Positions 25,218 to 34,081 of a DNA stretch of 64,000 bases are shown one piece after another. The position numbers were made by a program, and so were the translations under genes. Source of the stretch: Gammaproteobacteria bacterium (GTDB lineage Bacteria; Pseudomonadota; Gammaproteobacteria; Steroidobacterales; Foliamicaceae); NCBI GenBank assembly GCA_009844425.1, contig VYBN01000011.1:124001-188000 (forward strand), in the 5' to 3' direction. How positions within the stretch are numbered: the stretch's first letter is position 1; every line of letters begins with the position of its first letter. Under the pieces are notes generated by a model. The model did not search any database and had not been told where the DNA came from. It saw only the letters and a program-made list of their open reading frames with translations.

Positions 25218-28019
25218 ATGACCAGCTGTCCGCCCGTCGCAAGCTACGGCAAGGGCGTTGGCGGCGGGATCGCCCAGCGTCGCCTGGGGGGGAGGACGTC
25301 CCGTCCTCCCGGAAGGCGGGACGCCTTCCCTCCCGGGAGAACGCTCGCGCTGCTCGCCGCCACCGCGTTCACACTTGCATCGTGCGAACCTCCCAGGGAC
25401 CCACCGTCCGCCGAACCGCCGTACGTAATCGTCGAGCGCGAGTTCCAGACGGACTACATGCGCGGACTTCCGCCGCCGCCCGACAGGCTCGTTGACAGCG
25501 ACCACTCCTGGGCGCTCGACCCGGACAAGGGCAAATGGTCGTTCCAGAACATAAGCAAGATCCTGCCGACGGAATTTGTCAGCCGGGGCGCCGGACCGGT
25601 TCTTCCGCTGGCCTACGAACGGACCGGGCTGCTGCAGCAGCCGTTCATGGCTCCGGACTCGACGCGCGCGCCGCTGCAGCGGATTCTCAAGGACATGGGA
25701 GTCGACGGGTTCATTTTTCTGAAGGACGGCGTCGTGCGGACCGAGGTCTATTTCAACGGTTTCGGGCCGGGCGGCCGTCACATCGGGTTCTCGGTCACGA
25801 AGTCGCTGGTCGGCTCGCTGATGGGCATCCTGATTCACGAAGGCCGCGTGGACCTGGCGCAGACGGTCGAGCATTACCTGCCGGAACTGGCGGTTTCCGG
25901 TTACGGCGACGCGACCATTCGCCAGGTCCTGGACATGACCACGAACGTGGTCTGGAATCACGACCGGGCGGATCCCACTTCGCAAGTGGACCTCAATTCC
26001 AGGGCCGGCGGATTTCAGTCGCGGTCCGCCGATTTTCCTTTTGCGAACACGCTCGAGTTCCTGCAGTCGGTGGAGAAGGCCGGAACGCATGGCGAAGCCG
26101 GCCTGTACAACCCGGGCAACACCGAAACGCTGGGCTGGATCATTTCGAGGCTGGAAGGAAGGAACTGGCAGGAGGCGTTCGCCGAGCGCATCTGGTCCCG
26201 GCTGGGCGCCGAGCATGATGCGCTGATCACGGTCGATCCGGGCGGGCACGGTTTCGCCACGGCCGGGTTCAGCGCCACGCTCCGCGATTTCGCGCGCTTC
26301 GGCCTGATGCTGGAGCAGGAAGGTCGATTGAACGGCGAGCAGATCCTGCCCGCGGACTGGCTGCACGACGTGCGCACCGGCGACGCCCGGGCGCTGGCGG
26401 CCTGGCAGGCTTCCGAGGAAGCCGCCAAGCGGCCCCACGTCGCCTTCTACCGCAATCACTTCAGGGTTCTGAACGGCGAGCGGGGCGAATTCGTCGCCCA
26501 GGGGCACATGGGGCAACGCATCTACGTGAATATGGAGTCGAACGTCGTCGCCGTATTTCTGTCGGTGACCCCGTCGCGACCGCTGCGCAATTTCCAGGTC
26601 GATCTGATCCGGGAAATCGACGCATCGCTCGACCGGGGCCACGCCTCCCGAAGCCCTGAGCTTGCCCGCGCCTCGTGGGAGTGTCGGCGACAGGAGTCGC
26701 CGCCAAGCGTCAGGACGACTTCATGCGTCTCCCACGAGGCGCGGGCAAGCTCAGGGCGGGATCGAAGCGCCGCCAAGCCCAAGGGCTCGACCTGCGCCCC
26801 GGAACGGCTCGAACCCACGAACCGGTCGCAGTACATGCGCGGCGTGCCGGTCGCGCCGGACCGGATCGTTACCGACGGACTCGCCTGGGCCCGGAACTAC
26901 GAGCAGGTGCTGTGGTCGCACCAGAACGTGTCGAAGATTCTGAGGGTCGATCCCATCAGCCGCGGCGAAGGCCCGGTCAGCGAACTTTCCTATGGCGACT
27001 GCACGCTCGCGACGGCTTCATTCGCCGGAAAGAACGGCGAACCTGCGCCGCTGAAGGAGATCCTGGCCTCGATCGGCACGGACGGCTTCATCCTGGTCCA
27101 TCAGGGCGCGATCCTGGCCGAGCTCTACTACAACGGCCTTGCGCCGGACGCACGCCATCAACTCAACTCGGTTTCCAAGTCGTTCGTCGGCCTGCTCGCC
27201 GGCATCGCCCATGCGGAAGGGCGTCTGGACCTTGAGCAGCCTCTCGGCGACGTCCTGCCCGAACTGGCGGGCGCCGGCGTGGCGAACGCCGGTCTGCAGC
27301 ACGCCCTCGACATGGCCGTCGGCGTCGAGACGCTGATGAGCTGGGACGATCCGCGTTCCTATCGGCTTCTGAACTTCATGGCCGGCGGTTTCCATCGCCG
27401 CTTCGACGAGTTTCCCTATCGAAATACGCTGGAACTGGCCGCCACGGTTCCCGCGCACGGCGAACACGGCAGCAGTTTCTTCTACTCGCCCGTGAATACG
27501 GAAATTGTCGCCTGGTCGATTTCGCGCGCCTACCGGCGCAACTGGCAGGAGGTGCTGGCGGAGAAGCTCTGGTCGAGGCTGGGCGCGGAACGCGACGCCA
27601 TCGTCATTGTCGACCCGGCCGGGCATGGATTCGCGACCGCGGGTATAGGCGCCGCATTGCGCGACCTTGCCCGGCTCGGACTGATGATCGAAGGCGACGG
27701 GCATTTCTTCGACCGGCAGATCGTTCCCCGGTCATGGATCCGGCGGACGATAGCGGGCAATGACGGCGTTCGCCAGGCAATGAATAACGAAGAGGAGCGG
27801 GCCCGGTACGGACCGGCGGTCTTCTACCATAACCAGTTCCGCGTGGCGAACAGTTCCGAGGGCGAACTGCTTGCGTCGGGCGGGCTCGGACAGATGATCT
27901 ATGTGAATCAGCGGCACGATCTGGTCGCGGTTTACCTGGCGACCACCTTCGACGACGCGGACCGGGCGCATCAGGTCAACCTGCTGCGGCAGATTCGCGA
28001 CCGCCTGGCGGGGTCCTGA
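25218..28019 (+). CDS. Double-domain serine hydrolase (beta-lactamase/class C family), tandem fusion
   Basis: A 933-residue protein made of two homologous beta-lactamase-like serine hydrolase domains. A late lipoprotein-like signal (TLALLAATAFTLASC, Cys about 56) follows palindrome P2. Domain 1 runs about 81-475 with the catalytic SVTK at 192-195. Domain 2 runs about 539-930 with SVSK at 651-654. Both open with YMRG-x-P-x-PDR and share long colinear motifs (LEFLQSVEKAGTHG versus LELAATVPAHGEHG; GHGFATAG in both). The linker (about 478-513) is encoded entirely by palindromic element E2. Domain 2 lacks its own signal and start, so two tandem genes seem to have become one. Family members act as esterases or peptidases; substrate unknown. 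Confidence 0.85.
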   Translation: MTSCPPVASYGKGVGGGIAQRRLGGRTSRPPGRRDAFPPGRTLALLAATAFTLASCEPPRDPPSAEPPYVIVEREFQTDYMRGLPPPPDRLVDSDHSWALDPDKGKWSFQNISKILPTEFVSRGAGPVLPLAYERTGLLQQPFMAPDSTRAPLQRILKDMGVDGFIFLKDGVVRTEVYFNGFGPGGRHIGFSVTKSLVGSLMGILIHEGRVDLAQTVEHYLPELAVSGYGDATIRQVLDMTTNVVWNHDRADPTSQVDLNSRAGGFQSRSADFPFANTLEFLQSVEKAGTHGEAGLYNPGNTETLGWIISRLEGRNWQEAFAERIWSRLGAEHDALITVDPGGHGFATAGFSATLRDFARFGLMLEQEGRLNGEQILPADWLHDVRTGDARALAAWQASEEAAKRPHVAFYRNHFRVLNGERGEFVAQGHMGQRIYVNMESNVVAVFLSVTPSRPLRNFQVDLIREIDASLDRGHASRSPELARASWECRRQESPPSVRTTSCVSHEARASSGRDRSAAKPKGSTCAPERLEPTNRSQYMRGVPVAPDRIVTDGLAWARNYEQVLWSHQNVSKILRVDPISRGEGPVSELSYGDCTLATASFAGKNGEPAPLKEILASIGTDGFILVHQGAILAELYYNGLAPDARHQLNSVSKSFVGLLAGIAHAEGRLDLEQPLGDVLPELAGAGVANAGLQHALDMAVGVETLMSWDDPRSYRLLNFMAGGFHRRFDEFPYRNTLELAATVPAHGEHGSSFFYSPVNTEIVAWSISRAYRRNWQEVLAEKLWSRLGAERDAIVIVDPAGHGFATAGIGAALRDLARLGLMIEGDGHFFDRQIVPRSWIRRTIAGNDGVRQAMNNEEERARYGPAVFYHNQFRVANSSEGELLASGGLGQMIYVNQRHDLVAVYLATTFDDADRAHQVNLLRQIRDRLAGS
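25290..25329. repeat. Palindromic element P2 (twin hairpin) in a gene's 5' end
   Basis: First hairpin GGGAGGACG, loop TCC, CGTCCTCCC (25290-25310). Second hairpin GGAAGGCG, loop GGA, CGCCTTCC (25311-25329). Compared with P1 the arms have changed on both sides while pairing and loops are kept. It is read in frame as Gly/Arg/Pro-rich residues just before the signal sequence of the double serine hydrolase. Confidence 0.85.
26653..26757. repeat. Palindromic element E2 (type B core) joining two hydrolase domains
   Basis: Perfect 29-bp arms (26653-26681 and 26729-26757) surround a type B core in reverse orientation (26678-26732). Read on the minus strand the core begins GGAGACGCATGAA, as in E3 and E5. 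Inner hairpins are GGCGAC-AGGA-GTCGCC (26686-26701) and GTC-AGGAC-GAC (26709-26719). The whole element is translated in frame as the linker between the two serine-hydrolase domains. Confidence 0.9.
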
Positions 28020-28035
28020 GCGCGCCGCGCGGACC

Positions 28036-30156
28036 GTGACAGTGGCACCGGCAAGCGTGATTTCCCGGCGCGATCTGCTCCGATATTTCTCGGCCGCGGC
28101 CGGCTGCTTCGTGGTCGGCGCGGCCCCCGCGGCATTGGGCGGCTGCGCCAGGCCGGGCGGGCGCCCGTCGCGGTTCTCTTTCCCGCAGGGCGTCGCATCG
28201 GCCGATCCCCAATCCGACGCCGTCGTGATCTGGACCCGGGTGGAAGGGGATACGGATACCGTGCGTCTGACCGCGCAAATTGCGACGGACCCGTCATTCG
28301 ACTCCGTGATCGCCGAGACCGGGATCGCCGCGCTGCCCGAACTGGACCACACGGTTCGGGTCCTGATCACGAACCTCGGTCCCGACCGGTTCTACTACTA
28401 CCGCTTTATCGACCCGGACGGCGGCAGCAGCCGCCCGGGAAGGACCCGGACGGCGCCGGCCGGAAAGGCAAGACAGCTCAATATCGCGGTGTTTTCCTGC
28501 CAGGACTACGAACAGGGCTACTTCACCGCCTATCGGCGGCTGATTCTCGACGACCGGGCCGCGCGGCCCGAAGACCGGATCGACTTCGTGATGCACGTCG
28601 GCGACTACATCTACGAATCGATTCGCGGACCGGACACGATTGCGGAACCCGACCACAACGGCAACCGCCTGAAACTGATGAACAGCGACGGCAGCGTGCG
28701 CCGGTGCGAGCCGTTTCCGTCCGGCGGGCGAGTGGCGGGACGAAACTGGATAGCCCCCGTCGATCTGGACGACTATCGCTGGCTGTACAAGAGGTACCTG
28801 ACGGACCCCGATCTACAGGAGGCCAGGGCGCTGTATCCGTTCGTGCAGATCTGGGACGACCATGAACTGCTGAACGACTACTGGCAGAGCTACTACCGGG
28901 AGCAGTCCATCGCGGAACTGAAGGTCGCGTCCAACCAGGCATGGTTCGAATACGTTCCCGCGGCGCTGAGCGCCGGGGGCCGCGACGGCGAGGAATCGCA
29001 TGCGAGCGATTTCGAGCCGGTTGACGCGACCGCGACGCCCGCCGGCGACTTTGACGATCACTACCTCAGCCATGAGCCCAACAATCTGGCGGCGATCAAT
29101 TCGATGACGATCTATCGCTCGCTGAAGTGGGGCGATCTCGCGGAACTGTTCGTGATCGACGGCCGCAGCTACAGGGGACCGCGCGGGCTGTCCCAGGAGC
29201 TGCTGTCGATCGGGCGCCACCCCTATCCGGAAGCGCCGGTGGATCCGTTGCTGATCCGCACCCTGAACGCGGGCCGCACCGCAAATGGCGGCAATCCGCC
29301 GGATGAAATCGTTTACCTGGGCACGACATTGCCGAACCCGCGCAGGGACATGCCGATGGGCTCGATGCTTGGCCGGCGTCAGAAGACCTGGTTGAAGAAC
29401 GGCCTGAAGAACAGCGGAGCCAGGTGGAAGCTGCTGGGCTTGAACGTGGGCCTGATCCGCCATGGTTTCGACGACAGTTTCCGCGAAGGCGGCCACAGGA
29501 ACGGACTGCTATGGACCGACGGATGGGACGGCTACCCGGTCGAACGAACCGAGATCTGTTCCTTCATTCGGGACGAGCGGATCGTCAATGTCGTTTCCCT
29601 GACCGGCGACCGCCACGCGCACCTGGCGGGGGTCATTTACGATGACTTCGATGCCGACGGTCCGGTGGCCGTAATGCCCGAATTCGCGGGCGGCGCGGTC
29701 AGCGCGGTCAGCCGGATGATCATCCAGAGGGAACTGTCCGCCCACGATCCCGAGGTCAGCAGACTCGTGACCTTCGACGGCAATGCGCAGGGCCACGACC
29801 AGGCGATCATGCCTTCGCTGAACGCCTGGATGCTGCACGGCGCCGCGTCCGCCGACGCCGTGTTCAGCGGAGCGGGTCCGGCGGAGGTTCTCCAGGTCTC
29901 GGATCCCGAGGTGAATCCGTACATGAACTACGTGGACGCCGACGCGCACGGGTTCTTCGTAGCGCGCATAAGGCCTGATCGATGCGAGGTTCAGTACGTT
30001 TCGGTGTTCGAGCCGGTGAGTCTCGAAGGCAATGCGGAAGCGGGCGTTCGCCGCCGCGTGTATCTCCACGTCGAGGCCTGGCCGGAGGGCAGGGAGCCGG
30101 CAATCGTGCTTGGCGAGGTCGAAGGCGAGCAACCGCTCTACGGACTGAAACCCTGA
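28036..30156 (+). CDS. PhoD-like alkaline phosphatase, Tat-exported
   Basis: A 706-residue metallophosphatase. GTG start at 28036, 16 bp after the hydrolase gene. The N-terminus carries a Tat motif (SRRDLLRYF) and a hydrophobic stretch ending in a lipobox-like GGC. A fibronectin-like domain (about 45-135) is followed by the catalytic domain with MHVGDYIYES, IWDDHELLNDYW and VSLTGDRHAHLAG, the PhoD metal-binding blocks. The enzyme would act in the periplasm as a phosphodiesterase/phosphatase. It is longer than usual PhoD (about 520-580), with extra C-terminal sequence. It is the second PhoD-like gene in the window. Confidence 0.85.
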   Translation: MTVAPASVISRRDLLRYFSAAAGCFVVGAAPAALGGCARPGGRPSRFSFPQGVASADPQSDAVVIWTRVEGDTDTVRLTAQIATDPSFDSVIAETGIAALPELDHTVRVLITNLGPDRFYYYRFIDPDGGSSRPGRTRTAPAGKARQLNIAVFSCQDYEQGYFTAYRRLILDDRAARPEDRIDFVMHVGDYIYESIRGPDTIAEPDHNGNRLKLMNSDGSVRRCEPFPSGGRVAGRNWIAPVDLDDYRWLYKRYLTDPDLQEARALYPFVQIWDDHELLNDYWQSYYREQSIAELKVASNQAWFEYVPAALSAGGRDGEESHASDFEPVDATATPAGDFDDHYLSHEPNNLAAINSMTIYRSLKWGDLAELFVIDGRSYRGPRGLSQELLSIGRHPYPEAPVDPLLIRTLNAGRTANGGNPPDEIVYLGTTLPNPRRDMPMGSMLGRRQKTWLKNGLKNSGARWKLLGLNVGLIRHGFDDSFREGGHRNGLLWTDGWDGYPVERTEICSFIRDERIVNVVSLTGDRHAHLAGVIYDDFDADGPVAVMPEFAGGAVSAVSRMIIQRELSAHDPEVSRLVTFDGNAQGHDQAIMPSLNAWMLHGAASADAVFSGAGPAEVLQVSDPEVNPYMNYVDADAHGFFVARIRPDRCEVQYVSVFEPVSLEGNAEAGVRRRVYLHVEAWPEGREPAIVLGEVEGEQPLYGLKP

Positions 30157-30160
30157 CCCG

Positions 30161-30607
30161 TTAAGGCGACAGCAGGCGGTCGCCCGGCTTGACGCCCCAG
30201 CGCTTCACCGAGCCGGCTTTCAGCTCCAGCACGCGGGAGACGGGCTCGCCGGAGCGGATGGTCTTCAGGCTCAGCGGCCGCGTGTCGGTCGCGATGCTGG
30301 CGATGCTGCCGTCGGCGCGGATGAACAGCATGTCCAGCGAAACATGGGTGTTCTTCATCCACATGCCGATTTCCTGTTCGCGGCCGTAGACGAACAGCAT
30401 CCCCCGCCCGTCGGGCACGTCGCGCACGTGCATCAGGCCGCGGAGTTGCTGCTCGCGGGTCCGGGCCAGCCACAAGTCCAGGAACACGCACTGCCCCGCG
30501 GATGCCGCCAGCACTCCCTTCGCCTGCGGCAGCCGGTCGAGATTCTGTCCGCCGGCCGCTTGCCAGGCCAGCAGCAACATCGCCAGTGCCAAAACCCTGA
30601 TTTCCAC
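30161..30607 (-). CDS. DUF192 family secreted protein
   Basis: A 148-residue protein with a signal peptide (MEIRVLALAMLLLAWQAAGG) and a single DUF192 domain. The conserved pieces QQLRGLMHV, GMLFVYGREQEIGMWMKNTHVSLDMLFI and KAGSVKRWGVKPGD are all present. The biochemical role of DUF192 is not established. It converges with the PhoD-like gene (4 bp apart) and diverges from the MoxR operon, with which it shares a 59-bp promoter gap containing a TACAAT box at 30627 on the plus strand. Confidence 0.85.
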   Translation of the reverse strand: MEIRVLALAMLLLAWQAAGGQNLDRLPQAKGVLAASAGQCVFLDLWLARTREQQLRGLMHVRDVPDGRGMLFVYGREQEIGMWMKNTHVSLDMLFIRADGSIASIATDTRPLSLKTIRSGEPVSRVLELKAGSVKRWGVKPGDRLLSP

Positions 30608-30666
30608 GGCGCAAGTATGTACCCGCTACAATCGGGCGCGCATGACTTGTTGTGGGCCAGATTGAG

Positions 30667-31662
30667 ATGACACCGGCCGAACCCGCGCCGCGGGAAATCG
30701 CGCAACTGCCGCTGGCCGCGCTGCGCCGGCGCATGGAAGCGCGCGTGCTGGGCCAGGAGGAGTTCATCGAGCACATGCTCATCGCGCTGCTGGCCGGCGG
30801 CCACCTGCTGGTGGAGGGCGTGCCGGGGCTGGCCAAGACGCGGGCGGTGAAGGTCCTGGGCCGTTGCCTCAAGGCCAGCTTCCACCGGGTCCAGTTCACG
30901 CCCGACCTGCTGCCTTCGGACCTGACCGGCACCGATATCTTCCGGCCGCAGACGGGTGAGTTCGAGTTTCGCGCCGGGCCGATATTCCACAACCTCGTGC
31001 TGGCCGACGAAATCAACCGCGCCTCGGCCAAGGTGCAGTCCGCCCTGCTCGAGGCGATGGAGGAGCGGCAGGTCACGGTGGCCGAGAAGAGCTGGCCGCT
31101 GCCGGAGCCGTTCCTGGTCATGGCCACGCAAAACCCCATCGAACAGGAGGGCGCCTATCCGCTCCCGGAGTCCCAGCTCGACCGCTTCCTGATGAAGACC
31201 CGGATCAGCTATCCGAGCGCGGAGCAGGAGCAGCGGATACTGGAGCTCACTCGCCGGGAAGCGTCCGCCGGCGCGACCGGCGGAAGCAAGGCCGAAGACG
31301 GCTACTCGGTCGAGGAAGTCATGAAGGACCGTGCGCGGGTGCTCGAACTGCACCTGGCCGAGCGACTCGAGCGCTATATCGTCGAACTGGTCCGGGCCAC
31401 GCGAGCGCCCGAGAAATACGACGGGGAACTGGCCGGCCTCGTGAGTTACGGCGCCAGCCCGCGCGCCTCGATCGCGCTGGACCGCTGCGGCCGGGCCCGC
31501 GCCTACCTCCGCGGCAGGGACTTCGTTACGCCCGGCGACATCCAGGCGGTGGCCCCGCCGGTCCTGCGCCACCGGATCATTCTGACCTATGAAGCCGAGG
31601 CCGAAGGCCGTAGTTCCGAGGAGGTCGTCAGCCGGCTGCTGGACTGCGTGGCGGTGTCCTAG
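30667..31662 (+). CDS. MoxR-family AAA+ ATPase
   Basis: A 331-residue MoxR chaperone-like ATPase. Walker A is GVPGLAKT (51-58), Walker B lies in LVLADEINRA, and sensor 1 in MATQNPIEQEGAYPLPESQLDRF, the MoxR signature region. It starts at ATG 30667; a GTG 15 bp earlier is possible. It is the first gene of a MoxR-DUF58-DUF4381-VWA-VWA/TPR-BatD operon. MoxR proteins act with VWA-domain partners in metal insertion or maturation of surface and periplasmic complexes and in stress tolerance. Confidence 0.9.
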   Translation: MTPAEPAPREIAQLPLAALRRRMEARVLGQEEFIEHMLIALLAGGHLLVEGVPGLAKTRAVKVLGRCLKASFHRVQFTPDLLPSDLTGTDIFRPQTGEFEFRAGPIFHNLVLADEINRASAKVQSALLEAMEERQVTVAEKSWPLPEPFLVMATQNPIEQEGAYPLPESQLDRFLMKTRISYPSAEQEQRILELTRREASAGATGGSKAEDGYSVEEVMKDRARVLELHLAERLERYIVELVRATRAPEKYDGELAGLVSYGASPRASIALDRCGRARAYLRGRDFVTPGDIQAVAPPVLRHRIILTYEAEAEGRSSEEVVSRLLDCVAVS

Positions 31663-31681
31663 TGTGGGGGACAGCACACTA
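31660..31681. repeat. Short hairpin over the stop/start junction of moxR and the DUF58 gene
   Basis: TAGTGTG and CACACTA (31660-31666, 31675-31681) flank an 8-nt loop. The left arm contains the moxR stop and the likely GTG start of the next gene. The right half GGGACAGCACACTA also occurs at the end of the right arm of element C2 (37315 onward). It could hide the start of the DUF58 gene in the mRNA. Confidence 0.5.
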
Positions 31682-32638
31682 GTGCAGGACTCCGCAGGGG
31701 AAGCAATTCCCGGGCGCGGGCGTACCTGGATCGGACTGCCGGAACTGCTGGCGCTGCGGCACACGCCGTTCGGATCGTGGTTCCAGTTCGGCGGCGACAT
31801 CCGCTCGGGGCCGGCACAACTGGCGCCCCTGCGCGCCCGCGGAATGGAGTTCGACGAAGTGCGCGCCTGGCAGCCGGGCGACGATCCGCGTCACATGCAC
31901 TGGAAGGCAACGGCCCGCACCGGCCGTCCCTACACCAAGCTCTACCACGAGGAAAGCGAGCGCCCGACGGTGGTCTGCGCGGACCTTGGCGCCCGCATGC
32001 ACTTTGCGACGGTGGGCGTGTTCAAGTCGGTGCTGGCGGCCAGGGTCGCGATGATGATTGCCTGGGCGGCGGTGGCCGCGCGCGACCGCGTGTCGGGACT
32101 GGTGCTGTCGCCGGGGGGTTTCGACATCACTCCGCCGCTGCCCGGACGCCGCGGGGCCCAGCGGCTGGCCCGCGCGCTGGCCGGCGCCTTCCTGAGCGCA
32201 GGCGGCGCCGGCGACCGGGCGGAGTTGATCTACGCGGTTCCCGCGCTGCAGCGCCATGCGGCGTCCGGCAGCCGCCTGGTGCTGGTGAGCGACTTCATGG
32301 GAGCGGGATGCATCGACGCCGCACGGCGGCTGGCGGCGCACCGTCCCCTGCTGATCGTGCGCCTGTACGATCCGCTTGACCGCGACCTGCCGCCGCCCGG
32401 GCGCTACGCCGTTCGCGACGGGCGCGGGGAAGCGGTTTTTCATACCGGCGAGGACGCAGCCCGCCGGCGCTGGCAGGATGATTTTGTGCGCGGTTCGCGG
32501 GAGCTGGCGGAGATCGCCCGCACACACGGCGGGGCCTACGTTCAGTTCCGCACCGATGAGGACCCCGCCGTGCGCCGCTTCGCCCCTCCGCCTGGCGCGC
32601 GCCGCCCGCGCGCTTCGTCCCGGAGAGCAACACGTTGA
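31664..32638 (+). CDS. DUF58 domain protein of the MoxR-Bat operon
   Basis: A 324-residue DUF58 protein, recognised by EFDEVRAWQPGDDPRHMHWK followed by ATARTG, its core motif. Unlike many DUF58 proteins it has no long N-terminal membrane part. The probable start is GTG 31664, 1 bp past the moxR stop; GTG 31682 is an alternative. The C-terminal half has a VWA-like Rossmann layout (VVCADLGARM). It overlaps the following DUF4381 gene by 4 bp. DUF58 proteins accompany MoxR ATPases, probably as adaptors. Confidence 0.85.
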   Translation: MGDSTLVQDSAGEAIPGRGRTWIGLPELLALRHTPFGSWFQFGGDIRSGPAQLAPLRARGMEFDEVRAWQPGDDPRHMHWKATARTGRPYTKLYHEESERPTVVCADLGARMHFATVGVFKSVLAARVAMMIAWAAVAARDRVSGLVLSPGGFDITPPLPGRRGAQRLARALAGAFLSAGGAGDRAELIYAVPALQRHAASGSRLVLVSDFMGAGCIDAARRLAAHRPLLIVRLYDPLDRDLPPPGRYAVRDGRGEAVFHTGEDAARRRWQDDFVRGSRELAEIARTHGGAYVQFRTDEDPAVRRFAPPPGARRPRASSRRATR

Positions 32639-33108
32639 ACGGTAGCGGCGATCTCGCGTCCCTGTTGCGCGACATCCACCTGCCGCAGGCGCCGGCGTGG
32701 TGGCCGCCCCAGTCCGGCTGGTGGCTGGTCGCGCTGGTCCTGCTGGCGGCAGCCCTGTGGTGGCTACGGCGCCTGCCGGCATGGAAACGCGAAGCGCTGG
32801 CGCGGCTCAAATCCGCCGAGGCGGACTTCGCCCGCCATCGCGACGCGGCCCGGCTGCTCGCGGAAGTATCGGTACTGCTGCGTGCCTGTGCGCTCAAGCT
32901 GCAGGATCGCGCGGAGGTCGCCGGCCTGACCGGACAGGCATGGATCGAATGCCTGCGGGCGCTCGGCCGGGGCGCCTGCCCCGCGCCAGAAGAAGCCCTG
33001 GTTGACGGCGCGTACCGCAAGCGCGTCGAATTGGATGCGGCCGCCTTCGCCCGCAGCGCCGCTGCCTGGATTCGGCGCGCGCGCAGCTACAAGGATGGAT
33101 CGAGGTGA
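32635..33108 (+). CDS. DUF4381 family membrane protein
   Basis: A 157-residue protein starting at TTG 32635 (overlapping the previous stop as TTGA). LRDIHLPQAPAWWPPQSGWW is the DUF4381 opening, followed by one membrane helix (LVALVLLAAALWWLRRL) and a cytoplasmic helical tail with LTGQAWIECL. DUF4381 genes sit between DUF58 and VWA genes in gammaproteobacterial MoxR-Bat operons, as here. No enzymatic role is known. Confidence 0.85.
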   Translation: MNGSGDLASLLRDIHLPQAPAWWPPQSGWWLVALVLLAAALWWLRRLPAWKREALARLKSAEADFARHRDAARLLAEVSVLLRACALKLQDRAEVAGLTGQAWIECLRALGRGACPAPEEALVDGAYRKRVELDAAAFARSAAAWIRRARSYKDGSR

Positions 33109-34070
33109 GGCTGGCTTTCGAGTGGGCCTGGGCGTGGCTCCTGCTGCCCCTGCCGCTTGTCGCGTACCGCTTCGTGGCGCCGCTCAGGCGGGGCGCCGGC
33201 CAGGCCCTCAAGGTGCCGGAGCGCGACCGCTTTTCGCGGGCCGGAACGACCCCCGGAACAACGCCGCGCTTCAGCCCCGACTGGCTCCTTGCCGCGCTCA
33301 TGTGGCTGTGCCTGTTGTTTGCCGCCGCCCGCCCGCTGCTGCTGGACACGGCGCTGACGGCCCCAGCCACCGGGCGCGACCTGATGCTGGCGGTGGACCT
33401 GTCGGGCAGCATGGAGGTTCGCGACGCACGACTGGCGGGACGGTCCCAGTCGAGGCTCAATGCGATCAAGTCCGTGGCCGGGGATTTCATAGAGCGGCGC
33501 GTCGGCGACCGCGTGGGCCTCATATTGTTCGGTGGACAGGCCTATCTGCAGGCGCCGCTGAGTTTCGACCGGGCCACGGTGCGAGCGTTCCTGGAAGAGT
33601 CCTCCGTGGGCCTGGCCGGGCGCCAGACCGCCCTGGGCGACGCGATCGCGCTGGCCGTCAAGCGCATGTCGGACGAGGGCGCCGCGCCCCAGCATCGTGT
33701 GCTGGTGCTGCTGACCGACGGCGCCGCCACCGCCGGGGTGCTCACGCCCCTGAAGGCGGCGCAACTGGCCCGCGAGGCGGGGTTGAAGATCTACACGATC
33801 GGCATCGGCTCATCCCGCAATTCACAGCCCGGCGTTTCGTCGGAACTCGACGAGTCAACCCTGCTGGCCATCGCCGACCTTACCGGCGGCCGCTACTTTC
33901 GGGCCGCGGCCACCGGCCGGCTGGAACAGATTTACGCGGAACTGGATCTGCTGGAGCCGGCGGAACTGGACGAACTGGCGCTGCGCTCCGGCCGCCCGGC
34001 GCATCTGCCGGCGCTTGTCCTGGCCCTGCTCCTGGGTCTGGCGCTGGCCTGGCGGGCGCGTCGAGCATAG
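33105..34070 (+). CDS. VWA-domain protein (BatA-like)
   Basis: A 321-residue membrane protein with membrane helices near the N-terminus (about 8-25 and 58-80) and at the C-terminus, around a von Willebrand factor A domain. The MIDAS motif is DLSGS (Asp98, Ser100, Ser102), and the later LLTDGAATAG block supplies the remaining metal ligand. GTG start at 33105 overlaps the previous stop. BatA-like proteins face the periplasm and bind partners through the metal site. Confidence 0.9.
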   Translation: MRLAFEWAWAWLLLPLPLVAYRFVAPLRRGAGQALKVPERDRFSRAGTTPGTTPRFSPDWLLAALMWLCLLFAAARPLLLDTALTAPATGRDLMLAVDLSGSMEVRDARLAGRSQSRLNAIKSVAGDFIERRVGDRVGLILFGGQAYLQAPLSFDRATVRAFLEESSVGLAGRQTALGDAIALAVKRMSDEGAAPQHRVLVLLTDGAATAGVLTPLKAAQLAREAGLKIYTIGIGSSRNSQPGVSSELDESTLLAIADLTGGRYFRAAATGRLEQIYAELDLLEPAELDELALRSGRPAHLPALVLALLLGLALAWRARRA

Positions 34071-34081
34071 GGAAGGCGAGC

